From Ruegeria sp. Alg231-54 (lineage in GTDB: Bacteria > Pseudomonadota > Alphaproteobacteria > Rhodobacterales > Rhodobacteraceae), in assembly GCF_900143525.1 (NCBI RefSeq), contig NZ_FREZ01000001.1:248001-312000 (forward strand): a stretch of DNA of 64,000 nt, given 5' to 3'. Shown here in pieces: positions 55,777 to 64,000 of the stretch. A program made the position numbers and the translations under genes. The notes under the pieces were generated by a model. It was not told where the DNA came from, did no database searches, and was given only the letters and a program-made list of their open reading frames with translations. Every line of letters starts with the position of its first letter. Positions within the stretch are counted from its first letter, which is position 1.

Positions 55777-56934
55777 TCAACCGACGGTGTTTTCTGAAAA
55801 ATACGTGCTCAGTTTCGGTCGCAACCATGACCACAGCGCTGGTGCGCCGCGATTGATCGGCGTTCCCACACGGCGTTCGATCTGGGCAAAGGTCACTTTG
55901 TAATCGACCCAGGACCCGCCACCTGTTTCAAGGTTCCCGACTGGGGTTTGAAACCGATCGATCGCCTTGGCAAATCGCGCGTCTGGCGACACGGCGGCTT
56001 CGAACTCCTCCCATAGCGTCCGGAAGGCGTGCTGCGGTGCCTCGGGCAACAACCCGAACAACCTGTCGGCTGCTGCCTTTTCCTCGGCTTCTTGTGCGGC
56101 GTGGTCGACTTGTCCGTGGATGGGGTGATCTCCGGCATCAATTTCGACGATGTCATGCAGTAGAAGCATTTTCAGGACTTGGTCCAGCGATACACCGGGC
56201 TGCGCGTATTCCGCCAAAACCCAAGCAAACAGCATGATGTGCCAGGAATGTTCGGCCGAGTTTTCAAACCGATCATCAGACAACAGGCGTGAGGCGCGGT
56301 AAACGGACTTCAGGCGGTCTGCCTCAGTCAGAAAAGCCAGCCGTTCAGAAAACGCCGTTTCGGGCGTTGACTGCGCGTGCAGCAGGGCGCTGGCCAGAGC
56401 GTGTGCTTGGGGGAATTCCCGTACCAAATACGCGGCGCGACCACTGCTGAGGTTTTCCCGCGCTACTTCAACATGATCCGGGTTGGGGGTTGGCGCACAC
56501 AAGACTTGAAACAGTGGTTGGCATCGGTCCAGATACTTGGCAAATTTCGCGTCCGGTGTCGTGTCAGACTCGAACTCTTCCCACAGGGCTTGAAACGCAG
56601 ACGTCTGATCGTCCGGCAAGAAACCAAACAACTCGTCCGCCGCCGCGCGCTCGGCGCGTTCCACGGCGTTCCAATCGGTTTCCAGGTGAATGGGGTGATC
56701 GCCGACGATGATCTCGACCAGATCGTGCAACAGCAGCATGCGTATGACGCGGTTGATGTCTACGTCGTCACCGGCCAGCGGCTCCATCGTCAGTGCCCAT
56801 AAGGCCAGATGCCAGCTGTGTTCTGCAGAGTTTTCGGGGCGGGACTGATCCAGTAGTGCATTGGCGCGATCGACCGACTTCAGCCTGTCCGCGCGTTTCA
56901 GGAATTCAAGTTGCGCGGACAGTCTTTCAGTCAT
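55777..56934 (-). CDS. Tandem HD-domain hydrolase (two YfbR/HDDC2-like domains fused)
   Basis: 385 residues in two homologous halves. Half 1: RLKSVDRA, NSAEHSWHLALW, RMLLLHDLVEIIVGDHPIH, FAKYLDRCQP. Half 2: RLKSVYRA, NSAEHSWHIMLF, KMLLLHDIVEIDAGDHPIH, FAKAIDRFQT. Each half has the H...HD...D metal set of the HD superfamily with the HDDC2/YfbR-type 5'-nucleotidase pattern. Normal family members are about 180-200 residues, so this is a head-to-tail duplication in one chain. A nucleotide phosphohydrolase role is inferred. The start overlaps the 81-residue gene stop by 4 bp. Confidence 0.83.
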   Translation of the reverse strand: MTERLSAQLEFLKRADRLKSVDRANALLDQSRPENSAEHSWHLALWALTMEPLAGDDVDINRVIRMLLLHDLVEIIVGDHPIHLETDWNAVERAERAAADELFGFLPDDQTSAFQALWEEFESDTTPDAKFAKYLDRCQPLFQVLCAPTPNPDHVEVARENLSSGRAAYLVREFPQAHALASALLHAQSTPETAFSERLAFLTEADRLKSVYRASRLLSDDRFENSAEHSWHIMLFAWVLAEYAQPGVSLDQVLKMLLLHDIVEIDAGDHPIHGQVDHAAQEAEEKAAADRLFGLLPEAPQHAFRTLWEEFEAAVSPDARFAKAIDRFQTPVGNLETGGGSWVDYKVTFAQIERRVGTPINRGAPALWSWLRPKLSTYFSENTVG

Positions 56935-57176
56935 TTCTTTTCAATCGCTTTCACCTGGGAACGATGTTTGGTCAGTGCGTCGATGACAAACTTGCGCGCT
57001 TTGCGTTCAGCAATGCGTACACGCATTTCAGTCAGAAAGGCCTCTTCCAAGGTTTGTGAGGACGCGCCCAAAAGCTCTCCCACCTCGACAAAGAAACGAT
57101 CATTGCCGGTTTCGTCCATCACCTTCATCGTGTCCTCGGCCAGTTTGGCCGCAAGCGTTGTGATGGTATTCGACAT
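56931..57176 (-). CDS. Small conserved-type hypothetical protein (81 aa)
   Basis: 81 residues, all-alpha and charged at the C-terminus (ALTKHRSQVKAIEKK). Its ATG overlaps the hydrolase stop codon (TAATG) and its stop overlaps the HD gene start by 4 bp, so it is translated within a three-gene operon. No recognised family. Motif EAFLTEMRVRIAERKARKFVID is predicted to be a helix. Coupling to both neighbours is the main reason to believe it is real. Confidence 0.75.
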   Translation of the reverse strand: MSNTITTLAAKLAEDTMKVMDETGNDRFFVEVGELLGASSQTLEEAFLTEMRVRIAERKARKFVIDALTKHRSQVKAIEKK

Positions 57177-57829
57177 TAGCGCGTGTTCTCGGTCAGGCGA
57201 CGCTTCACATAGTCACTGACATCGGTGATCAGCGTGTCCATGTGACGGTCCTGGAAGAAGTGATCGGCACCCTCAACCTCGTTATGGGTGATGGTGATGC
57301 CCTTTTGTTCGTGCAGCTTGTTGACCAGCGACGTGGTGTCGGCGGGCGGGGCAACACGGTCGGACGAGCCGTTGATGATCAGGCCGGACGAAGGGCAGGG
57401 GGCCAGGAATGAAAAGTCATACATGTTGGCTGGTGGCGACACGCTGATAAAGCCCGTAATTTCGGGGCGGCGCATCAGCAGCTGCATTCCGATCCAGGCA
57501 CCAAACGAGAAACCGGCAACCCAGCAGTGCTTGGAGTTGTTGTTCATCGACTGCAGATAATCCAGCGCTGACGCGGCATCGCTCAGTTCACCGATGCCCT
57601 GATCATATTCTCCCTGGCTGCGGCCCACGCCGCGGAAGTTAAATCGCAACACGGTGAAGCCCATGTTGTAAAACGCATAGTGCAGATTATAGACCACCTT
57701 GTTGTTCATGGTCCCGCCGAATTGTGGATGCGGGTGCAGCACGATGGCAATCGGTGCGTCTTTTTCCTTTTGCGGGTGGTAGCGGCCTTCCAGGCGGCCT
57801 TCGGGTCCGGGAAAAATCACCTCGGGCAT
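57176..57829 (-). CDS. Alpha/beta hydrolase
   Basis: 217 residues. Oxyanion segment HPHPQFGGTMNNKVV; nucleophile elbow GFSFGAW (Ser); acid Asp in NGSSDRVAPP; catalytic His in GADHFF. This is the short dienelactone-hydrolase-like group. Soluble, cytoplasmic; substrate unknown. First gene of the operon with the 81-residue protein and the tandem HD protein, divergent from the iscR-suf operon. Confidence 0.87.
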   Translation of the reverse strand: MPEVIFPGPEGRLEGRYHPQKEKDAPIAIVLHPHPQFGGTMNNKVVYNLHYAFYNMGFTVLRFNFRGVGRSQGEYDQGIGELSDAASALDYLQSMNNNSKHCWVAGFSFGAWIGMQLLMRRPEITGFISVSPPANMYDFSFLAPCPSSGLIINGSSDRVAPPADTTSLVNKLHEQKGITITHNEVEGADHFFQDRHMDTLITDVSDYVKRRLTENTR

Positions 57830-57894
57830 GTGTGCTTTGGTCCTGTCTTTTTCTTCCTGATGCCACGATATACTTGACGGTAATCGTAAGGCAC

Positions 57895-57911
57895 TTTAGA
57901 ACGGTTCTAAT
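57895..57911 (+). promoter_or_regulatory. Iron control element (Irr-type box) upstream of iscR-suf
   Basis: TTTAGAA-CGG-TTCTAAT matches the ICE form TTTAGAA-N3-TTCTAAA in 16 of 17 positions as I recall the consensus, and the inner 15 bases are a perfect palindrome. It lies 96 bp before the iscR ATG, next to a possible -35 (TTGACG at 57874). Irr (Fur-family) controls the isc-suf operon in related Rhodobacter, which fits this position. Confidence 0.62.
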
Positions 57912-58006
57912 TATGATGCTTTGCGCAAGGCGCTGCCTGTCGGAGATACGCACTGGCGGCGGCGGCGTCAATGTTTTCGCTTATAACCTGCCATGAGGGA
58001 AAGACA

Positions 58007-58465
58007 ATGAAGCTTTCGACAAAGGGTCGTTACGCGATGGTTGCACTGGCTGATATTGCTCTACAGCCCTCGGACCGCCTGGTGACGCTTAGCGAAATTT
58101 CCGAACGTCAGGATATCTCGCTTCCTTATCTTGAGCAGCTTTTCGTCAAATTGCGCCGTGCCGATCTGGTTTCGTCCGTGCGTGGACCGGGCGGCGGTTA
58201 TCGTCTGGCGCGGCCTGCTTCCGAGATTCGGGTGGTCGAAGTTCTGGCGGCGGTGGATGAAACCGTGGACGCGCTGCAAAAAGGTGCCGGGGCATCTGGG
58301 GCATCCTCGGGGAGCCGGGCGCAGTCTTTGACCAACCGACTTTGGGAAGGTCTTAGTGCGCATGTTTACGTCTTTTTGCACCAGACGCGCTTGTCCGACG
58401 TGATTAAGAACGATCTGGCCCCGTGTCCGGCAGTTCCCAGTCTGTTTTCTATCGTTGATGAGTGA
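58007..58465 (+). CDS. iscR: Rrf2-family regulator IscR (single-cysteine type)
   Basis: 152 residues from the ATG at 58007, with GAGGGA just upstream. Winged helix MKLSTKGRYAMVALADIALQ, ISERQDISLPYLEQLFVKLR and RGPGGGYRLARP. The three cluster cysteines of E. coli IscR are absent: residues 90-115 read QKGAGASGASSGSRAQS. The only Cys is C140 (LAPCPAV). Rhodobacter IscR is known to bind a cluster with a single Cys, so this is the family norm and not decay. It represses the Fe-S assembly operon that it heads. Confidence 0.9.
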   Translation: MKLSTKGRYAMVALADIALQPSDRLVTLSEISERQDISLPYLEQLFVKLRRADLVSSVRGPGGGYRLARPASEIRVVEVLAAVDETVDALQKGAGASGASSGSRAQSLTNRLWEGLSAHVYVFLHQTRLSDVIKNDLAPCPAVPSLFSIVDE

Positions 58466-58525
58466 CCCGATGCCGATTGCCTTTGGGGTTTCATTTCTGC
58501 TTTGCATTCAAGAAAAGATGTATCC

Positions 58526-59569
58526 ATGAATCGTGTTTATCTGGATCATAACGCAACAACAGCGCTGCGCCCCGAGGCGCGCGACGCCATGGTGACAGCG
58601 ATGGATTTGTGCGGGAACCCGTCATCCGTTCACGCCGAAGGCCGTGCGGCCAAGGCTTTGATCGAGCGGGCAAGGGCGCAGGTTGCAGCCGCATTTGGTG
58701 CGGATGGGGCAGACGTTGTGTTTACCTCAGGTTCGACCGAAGGGGCTGCGCTGACTTTAGCTAATCGTGACTTTCATGGATCCGCGATTGAGCATGACGC
58801 GATCAGATCATGGATCACCGAAGACTTACCCACTTCGCAGTCCGGTCAGGTGGAAGTGACAAATCCTGAGCAGTCAACACTGCAACTGGCGAACTCTGAG
58901 ACGGGGATTGTCCAATCGTTGCCAAACGGATTGGCTGTATCCGACGCGACACAGGCCTTTGGCAAATTGCCGGTGGCCTTTAACTGGCTGGGCGTCCAGA
59001 TGGCGTTGATTTCGGCCCACAAGCTGGGCGGCCCGAAAGGTATTGGCGCGGTGGTGTTGAAACGTGGCACTGAACTGCCTGCAATGATAAAAGGCGGCGG
59101 GCAAGAGATGGGCCGGCGGTCTGGTACCGAAAATGTCATTGGAATCGCGGGGTTCGGGGCGGCAGCTGAAGCTGCGGCCCGGGATCTTTCAAATGGTATC
59201 TGGGAACAGGTTCGTGAATTTAGAAATATTCTAGAAAATGCCCTTGAGGCTGGTTCTAAATCTACTATTTTTGTCGGGAAAGGTCAGTACCGCCTTCCGA
59301 ATACCTCGTGTTTTGCAACCCCCGGCTGGAAGGGCGAAACGCAGGTCATGCAGATGGATCTGGCAGGTTTCGCTATCAGTGCAGGTTCTGCCTGTTCCAG
59401 CGGCAAGGTCCGGGCAAGCGCGGTGTTAACCGCGATGGGTTTTGATGAGGTCACAGCAGCAAGCGCGATCCGCGTTTCTCTGGGACCTTTGACCACTGAA
59501 GAAGATGTGCTGCGTTTCGCCGAAACGTGGCTTGAAAAAGAAAAGAAGCATCGCGCGCGCGCCGCGTGA
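58526..59569 (+). CDS. iscS: Cysteine desulfurase (IscS/NifS type)
   Basis: 347 residues from the ATG at 58526. The start MNRVYLDHNATTALRPEARD is the class V aminotransferase opening. PLP lysine K166 in LISAHKLGGPKG; catalytic Cys C290 in ISAGSACSSGK. The protein is somewhat shorter than E. coli IscS (404). It supplies sulfur for the SufBCD scaffold encoded downstream. Between iscR and sufB in the same operon. A second SufS-type desulfurase may lie beyond the window. Confidence 0.9.
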   Translation: MNRVYLDHNATTALRPEARDAMVTAMDLCGNPSSVHAEGRAAKALIERARAQVAAAFGADGADVVFTSGSTEGAALTLANRDFHGSAIEHDAIRSWITEDLPTSQSGQVEVTNPEQSTLQLANSETGIVQSLPNGLAVSDATQAFGKLPVAFNWLGVQMALISAHKLGGPKGIGAVVLKRGTELPAMIKGGGQEMGRRSGTENVIGIAGFGAAAEAAARDLSNGIWEQVREFRNILENALEAGSKSTIFVGKGQYRLPNTSCFATPGWKGETQVMQMDLAGFAISAGSACSSGKVRASAVLTAMGFDEVTAASAIRVSLGPLTTEEDVLRFAETWLEKEKKHRARAA

Positions 59570-59586
59570 TCTGACGGAGGTGTCAT

Positions 59587-61107
59587 ATGGCCGCTTTGGA
59601 CCAGACCCAGGTAAAAGAAGGTGTCGATCAGGAAACCGTCGACGCGGTACGCGAGGTCAGTACCTACAAATACGGTTGGGATACCGATATCGAGATGGAG
59701 TACGCGCCCAAGGGCGTGAACCCGGATATCGTCCGGCTGATCTCGGATAAGAATGAAGAGCCCGAATGGATGACCGAATGGCGTCTGGCGGCCTTCGAGC
59801 GCTGGACCAAGATGGACGAGCCTAACTGGGCTATGGTCCACTATCCCAAGATCGACTTTCAGGACCAGTATTACTATGCCCGTCCCAAATCGATGGAGGA
59901 AAAACCCAAATCGCTGGACGAGGTCGATCCCAAGCTTCTAGCCACTTACGAAAAGCTTGGTATCCCTCTGAAAGAGCAGATGATTCTGGCCGGTGTCGAA
60001 GGCGCCGAGGATATGCCTGCCGAAGGTCGCAAGGTGGCCGTGGATGCGGTGTTCGACTCGGTTTCGGTTGGCACGACCTTTCAGGACGAACTGGCCAAAC
60101 ACGGCGTGATCTTCTGTTCGATCTCAGAGGCGATCAGGGAACACCCTGAACTGGTCAAGAAGTACCTTGGCACCGTTGTTCCTGTGTCTGATAACTTTTA
60201 CGCCACGCTGAACTCGGCCGTGTTTTCGGATGGTTCGTTTGTCTACATCCCGCCAGGCGTGCGCTGTCCGATGGAGCTGAGCACCTATTTCCGCATCAAC
60301 GCGGAAAATACGGGTCAGTTTGAACGCACGCTGATTATCGCGGACAAAGGTTCTTACGTTTCGTATCTGGAAGGCTGCACCGCGCCGCAGCGCGACACGG
60401 CCCAGCTGCACGCGGCCGTTGTTGAGATCATCATCGAAGAAGATGCTGAGGTGAAATACTCGACCGTTCAAAACTGGTTCCCCGGGGATGAAAACGGCAA
60501 GGGCGGTATCTATAACTTTGTGACCAAGCGCGCAGATTGCCGGGGTGACCGGTCCAAGGTAATGTGGACCCAAGTGGAAACCGGATCCGCCGTGACTTGG
60601 AAGTACCCGTCCTGCATCCTGCGCGGTGATGAAAGCCAGGGTGAGTTTTACTCGATCGCCATTACCAACAACATGCAGCAAGCCGATACCGGCACCAAGA
60701 TGGTGCACTTGGGCAAGAACACAAAGTCGCGCATCGTGTCCAAAGGGATCAGCGCGGGTAAAGCGCAGAACACCTATCGCGGGTTGGTTTCGATGCACCC
60801 GAAGGCGAAGGACAGCCGCAACTATACCCAGTGCGACAGCTTGCTGATCGGCGATAAGTGCGGGGCCCATACGGTGCCGTATATCGAAGTTCGCAACAAT
60901 TCCTCGCGCGTGGAGCATGAAGCGACTACGTCCAAAGTGGATGACGATCAACTGTTCTACTGCCGTCAGCGCGGCATGGACGAGGAAGAGGCCGTGGCGC
61001 TGGTCGTCAACGGGTTCTGCAAGGACGTCCTGCAAGCGTTGCCGATGGAGTTTGCCATGGAAGCGCAGCAGCTGGTAGCCATCAGCCTTGAAGGATCAGT
61101 GGGTTAA
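59587..61107 (+). CDS. sufB: Fe-S cluster assembly protein SufB
   Basis: 506 residues, GGAGG before the ATG. SufB core: YTIVGDAVSVG-like strand region ([21 protein letters not shown]), [47 protein letters not shown], with the conserved Cys of ADCRGDRS and the [22 protein letters not shown] region. It is the scaffold subunit of SufBC2D, where the cluster forms. A small hairpin (GGGGCC-GGAT-GGCCCC region at about 61138-61152) lies before sufC. Confidence 0.96.
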   Translation: MAALDQTQVKEGVDQETVDAVREVSTYKYGWDTDIEMEYAPKGVNPDIVRLISDKNEEPEWMTEWRLAAFERWTKMDEPNWAMVHYPKIDFQDQYYYARPKSMEEKPKSLDEVDPKLLATYEKLGIPLKEQMILAGVEGAEDMPAEGRKVAVDAVFDSVSVGTTFQDELAKHGVIFCSISEAIREHPELVKKYLGTVVPVSDNFYATLNSAVFSDGSFVYIPPGVRCPMELSTYFRINAENTGQFERTLIIADKGSYVSYLEGCTAPQRDTAQLHAAVVEIIIEEDAEVKYSTVQNWFPGDENGKGGIYNFVTKRADCRGDRSKVMWTQVETGSAVTWKYPSCILRGDESQGEFYSIAITNNMQQADTGTKMVHLGKNTKSRIVSKGISAGKAQNTYRGLVSMHPKAKDSRNYTQCDSLLIGDKCGAHTVPYIEVRNNSSRVEHEATTSKVDDDQLFYCRQRGMDEEEAVALVVNGFCKDVLQALPMEFAMEAQQLVAISLEGSVG

Positions 61108-61177
61108 CCCCGCATTTCTCTGAATTCAGAACATATCGGGGCCGGATGGCCCCTTGCGGTACGCAAAAGGACAAAAA

Positions 61178-61933
61178 ATGCTGGAAATCAAAAACCTGCA
61201 CGTGAAACTTGAGGAAGAAGAAAAGCAAATCCTCAAAGGCGTCGACCTGACCGTCGAGGCTGGCAAGGTGCATGCGATCATGGGGCCGAACGGCTCGGGC
61301 AAGTCGACGCTCAGCTATGTGCTGTCGGGCCGCGATGGGTACGAAGTGACCGAAGGCTCGGCCACGCTGGAAGGTGCGGACCTGTTGGAGATGGAGCCGG
61401 AAGAGCGCGCTGCAGCGGGTATCTTTTTGGCATTCCAGTACCCCGTGGAAATCCCGGGTGTTGGTAACATGACCTTCCTGCGCACAGCCGTGAACGCACA
61501 GCGCAAGGCGCGAGGCGAAGAAGAACTGTCGGCAGCGGATTTCCTGAAGGAAGTCCGGGCCAAGGCGAAATCGCTGAAAATCGACGCGGACATGCTGAAG
61601 CGTCCGGTAAACGTCGGCTTCTCGGGTGGTGAGAAGAAGCGGAACGAGATCCTGCAGATGGCGATGCTGGAACCCAAGATGTGCATCCTGGACGAAACGG
61701 ATTCGGGTCTGGACGTCGATGCGATGAAACTGGTGGCCGAAGGCGTGAACGCGCTGCGTGATGAAGGCCGTGGTTTTCTGGTCATCACCCACTATCAACG
61801 CCTGTTGGACCACATCAAACCTGATGTTGTGCATATCATGGCGGACGGTCGCATCGTTAAAACCGGTGGTCCCGAACTGGCGTTGGAAGTTGAAAACAAC
61901 GGTTATGCCGACATCCTGGCCGAGGTGAACTGA
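61178..61933 (+). CDS. sufC: Fe-S cluster assembly ATPase SufC
   Basis: 251 residues from the ATG at 61178, after AAAAGGA. Walker A GPNGSGKST, Q-loop FLAFQYPVEIPGV, signature VGFSGGEKKRNEILQMA, Walker B CILDETDSGLD and an H-loop THYQRL. This is an ABC ATPase of the Suf type. It pairs with SufB and SufD; the stop codon overlaps the sufD start by one base. Confidence 0.97.
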   Translation: MLEIKNLHVKLEEEEKQILKGVDLTVEAGKVHAIMGPNGSGKSTLSYVLSGRDGYEVTEGSATLEGADLLEMEPEERAAAGIFLAFQYPVEIPGVGNMTFLRTAVNAQRKARGEEELSAADFLKEVRAKAKSLKIDADMLKRPVNVGFSGGEKKRNEILQMAMLEPKMCILDETDSGLDVDAMKLVAEGVNALRDEGRGFLVITHYQRLLDHIKPDVVHIMADGRIVKTGGPELALEVENNGYADILAEVN

Positions 61934-63213
61934 TGGCTTTGCCCGAAGTAAAACAAACCGCGACCGAGGCACGGCTGGCCACGCTGACCATGCCCGAAGC
62001 CGGCTGCACCCGAGCCGCGCGCGAAGACGCGCTGGCGCGAGTGCTGGAAATGGGTCTGCCGGGGCGGCGCGACGAGTATTGGAAGTACACGCGCCCTGAC
62101 ACCCTGATCTCGGCCGAGCAGCCGCATGCAGCATTGTTCCACTCAGACGAACCGCTGCTGTTTGGCAATCTCGACCGGTTGAAGATCGTTTTCATCGACG
62201 GTGTGTTCAGCGCCGAAGACTCGGATGATTTAGAGCTGGAAGGTGTCAACATCGACCGGATCGAGGATATCTGCTGTAAGGATATTCACTGGGCCAAAGA
62301 GTTGTACGGCGTTCTGGAAACGCGCGGGCAATCCCCGGTTCAGCGGCCGTTGGCTGCTTTGAATACGGCTTTTGCCGCAGACGGTGTTGCGATTCATGTC
62401 ACCGGTAAGCCGACCAAGCCGATCAGCCTGATCTATCGCCATGCATCCGAGACCTCGGACGCCATGCTGCACCACATCATCCGTGTCGAAAGTGGCGCTG
62501 AGGTAACGATACTGGAAAACGGTCCGGCAGCGTCGCGGTTCAACAAATGTATCGAGATCGACATCGCCGATGGTGGGACATTGCATCACGTGCGCGCGCA
62601 GGGCAGGGACCACGAACGTTGCGCTGCGACTCACATGTTCACGCGGCTGGGACGGGAATCTGTCTTTAAGTCCTTCACGCTGACAGTGAATGGAGTTTTG
62701 ACACGCAACGAACAGGTTATCGAATTGACCGGCGACGACGCTATTGCTCATGTGGCAGGCGCCTGCGTAGGTGATGGCGATTTCCACCATGACGACACGG
62801 TTTTCGTTACGCATGACGCGGTGAACTGTGAGAGCCGTCAGGTCTTTAAGAAAGTTCTGCGCAACGGCGCGACCGGCGTGTTCCAGGGTAAGATCCTGGT
62901 CAAGGAAGGCGCACAGAAGACTGACGGGTATCAAATCAGCCAGTCCTTGCTGCTGGATGATGACAGCCAGTTCCTCGCCAAGCCCGAACTTGAGATCTAT
63001 GCCGACGATGTTGCGTGTTCGCATGGCTCGACCTCGGGTGCGATTGACGAAACAGCGCTGTTCTACCTGCGTTCACGTGGGGTTTCGGTTAAGGACGCCA
63101 CCAATATGCTGACGCTGGCATTTTTGGCCGAAGCCGTCGATGAGATCGAGGATGAGGTATTGTCAGAGGCCATTGTGAACCGCCTTGAAGGCTGGCTGTC
63201 GCGACACATCTGA
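61933..63213 (+). CDS. sufD: Fe-S cluster assembly protein SufD
   Basis: 426 residues. SufD form of the SufB/D fold: EYWKYTRPDTL in the N-terminal part, FQGKILVKEGAQKTDGYQISQSLLLDDDSQFLAKPELEIYADDVACSHGSTSGAIDETALFYLRSRGV carries the family block in its middle (key words HGSTSGAID, LRSRG). It completes the SufBC2D complex. Coupled to sufC and to the YIP1 gene by one-base stop/start overlaps. Confidence 0.96.
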   Translation: MALPEVKQTATEARLATLTMPEAGCTRAAREDALARVLEMGLPGRRDEYWKYTRPDTLISAEQPHAALFHSDEPLLFGNLDRLKIVFIDGVFSAEDSDDLELEGVNIDRIEDICCKDIHWAKELYGVLETRGQSPVQRPLAALNTAFAADGVAIHVTGKPTKPISLIYRHASETSDAMLHHIIRVESGAEVTILENGPAASRFNKCIEIDIADGGTLHHVRAQGRDHERCAATHMFTRLGRESVFKSFTLTVNGVLTRNEQVIELTGDDAIAHVAGACVGDGDFHHDDTVFVTHDAVNCESRQVFKKVLRNGATGVFQGKILVKEGAQKTDGYQISQSLLLDDDSQFLAKPELEIYADDVACSHGSTSGAIDETALFYLRSRGVSVKDATNMLTLAFLAEAVDEIEDEVLSEAIVNRLEGWLSRHI

Positions 63214-63698
63214 TGCCTTTGACCTCGGATATCGTGGCCACCTATCGGGGGCCGGGTCGTGTTGTGCGACGGCTTCTTGATCTTGGCCCGCGAGAGGACA
63301 GGGCGCTGATGTTTGTCATGGCGTTTTGCATCGTTGCATTCATCGCGCAATTGCCCAGCCTTGCGCGGCGCGCGCATATCGAAGGGCTAGAACTGGATAT
63401 GTTGATGGGCGGCGCCTTGATGGGCACTGTCATTATTCTGCCTCTGTTTTTCTACCTGCTGGCCTTTGTCTCATACGGCGCGGCCCGGTTGGTTGGCGGT
63501 CAGGGGACATCCTACGGCGCTAGATTGGCTCTGTTCTGGGCGCTATTGTCCTCAACACCTCTGGTTTTGTTGAATGGTTTGGTCGGCGGTTTCATAGGAT
63601 CTGGCCCGGCCCTGACACTCGTCGGGATCGTCTGGTTCGCAGTGTTCCTGTGGTTCTGGCTGGCAGGTCTCAGTCAAGCGCAAAGGCGGCAAGAATGA
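63213..63698 (+). CDS. YIP1-family membrane protein
   Basis: 161 residues. Four membrane segments (ALMFVMAFCIVAFIAQL, MGGALMGTVIILPLFFYLLAF, ARLALFWALLSSTPLVLLNG, LTLVGIVWFAVFLWFWLAGL). This is the bacterial YIP1 type found at the end of suf operons in Rhodobacteraceae. Function unknown. Its start overlaps the sufD stop by one base and its stop overlaps the next YIP1 gene by 4 bp. Confidence 0.82.
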   Translation: MPLTSDIVATYRGPGRVVRRLLDLGPREDRALMFVMAFCIVAFIAQLPSLARRAHIEGLELDMLMGGALMGTVIILPLFFYLLAFVSYGAARLVGGQGTSYGARLALFWALLSSTPLVLLNGLVGGFIGSGPALTLVGIVWFAVFLWFWLAGLSQAQRRQE

Positions 63699-64000
63699 AT
63701 CCCACTGGCTTTGTTGATCTTGCGATTTTGACCCTGACACACCCCGCCCAAGCGGCCCGACGCCTTTTGGACATGCGGCCGGGGCGTGAAATCTTATGGC
63801 TGGCTTTCTTTCTGGCTGTGGTGCTGAACGGCCTTGTGCAACTGGGTATTGATCACTTGATTCCGGTCCCCAATGGTGAATCCGTACCCCCACCTACGCC
63901 TGTGTTCCTGGGTCTGCTCCGTTCTGCCGGCGCGATGTTGCTAAGCATCGGGGCTTTCCTGTTCGTGGGGCGGTTACTGGGTGGCCGTGCAACATTCGAT
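63695..64000 (+). CDS. Second YIP1-family membrane protein (3' end outside window)
   Basis: Starts with ATG at 63695, overlapping the previous stop by 4 bp (ATGA). 102 residues are visible: an N-terminal HPAQAARRLLDMRPG segment, then EILWLAFFLAVVLNGLVQLGI, a loop, and LLRSAGAMLLSIGAFLFVGRLLGG. The pattern of a proximal amphipathic element followed by paired helices matches the neighbour, so the two are paralogues. Truncated by the window edge. Confidence 0.8.
   Translation, partial: MNPTGFVDLAILTLTHPAQAARRLLDMRPGREILWLAFFLAVVLNGLVQLGIDHLIPVPNGESVPPPTPVFLGLLRSAGAMLLSIGAFLFVGRLLGGRATFD

Overview
The window looks like a chromosomal segment of a marine alphaproteobacterium of the Rhodobacteraceae (Roseobacter group). 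The evidence is the GC-rich coding sequence, a TAXI-type TRAP transporter, a stand-alone pterin-domain methyltransferase with a RamA-like activator (the split methionine synthase arrangement known from roseobacters), an IscR with a single cysteine, CckA with a CtrA box, an Irr-type iron box, and the alphaproteobacterial SOS box GAAC-N7-GAAC ahead of recA. Species cannot be assigned from the sequence alone.

Layout. 1-4.1 kb: two tail-to-tail AraC regulators, a secreted ureohydrolase (agmatinase family), a small periplasmic protein and a CDF cation transporter. 4.1-5.4 kb: a largely non-coding stretch with one candidate 33-residue membrane peptide. 5.4-9.5 kb: TAXI binding protein, fused TRAP permease and UspA. 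9.5-13.6 kb: an AttH-like lipocalin with its FtsX-type permease and ATPase. 13.8-19.2 kb: K+ channel, cardiolipin synthase, secreted HAD hydrolase, arylsulfatase and a Crp/Fnr regulator. 19.2-25.3 kb: a compact minus-strand MoxR/DUF58/DUF4381/VWA/VWA-TPR/BatD operon. 25.4-32.7 kb: histone-deacetylase-like hydrolase, AI-2E family protein, YihY, an eight-haem cytochrome with C-terminal repeats, RlmE and Ppx/GppA.

32.9-40.5 kb is a one-carbon and cobalamin region: a PF13769-type small protein, MetF-like reductase, methyl-THF methyltransferase and, on the other strand, a methyltransferase and a RamA-like ferredoxin/ASKHA activator. It is interrupted by tRNA-Gly(CCC) at 35645-35718. That tRNA is followed 1.7 kb later by a decayed 49-bp copy of its own 3' end. 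The AT-rich segment between them carries a DUF6492/glycosyltransferase-like gene plus debris, so it looks like the remnant of an integrated element.

40.7-51.0 kb is housekeeping: guaB, an RsmB-type methyltransferase, cckA, a sulfotransferase, recA, alaS and a DUF1330 protein. 51.2-57.8 kb holds a LapG-like cysteine protease, a secreted Gly/Ser/Asn repeat protein, typA, an SMR transporter, a 43-codon gene with its own terminator, a protein with two fused HD domains, a small conserved protein and an alpha/beta hydrolase. 57.9-64 kb is the iscR-iscS-sufBCD operon followed by two overlapping YIP1 membrane genes, the last cut by the window end.

No CRISPR array, complete insertion sequence, prophage or rRNA operon was found. 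The most interesting signals are the tRNA-Gly remnant island, the matching poly-arginine tails on the two split methionine synthase components, the octahaem/repeat cytochrome, the secreted 15- and 12-residue repeat protein, and three well-formed regulatory sites (CtrA, SOS, Irr).
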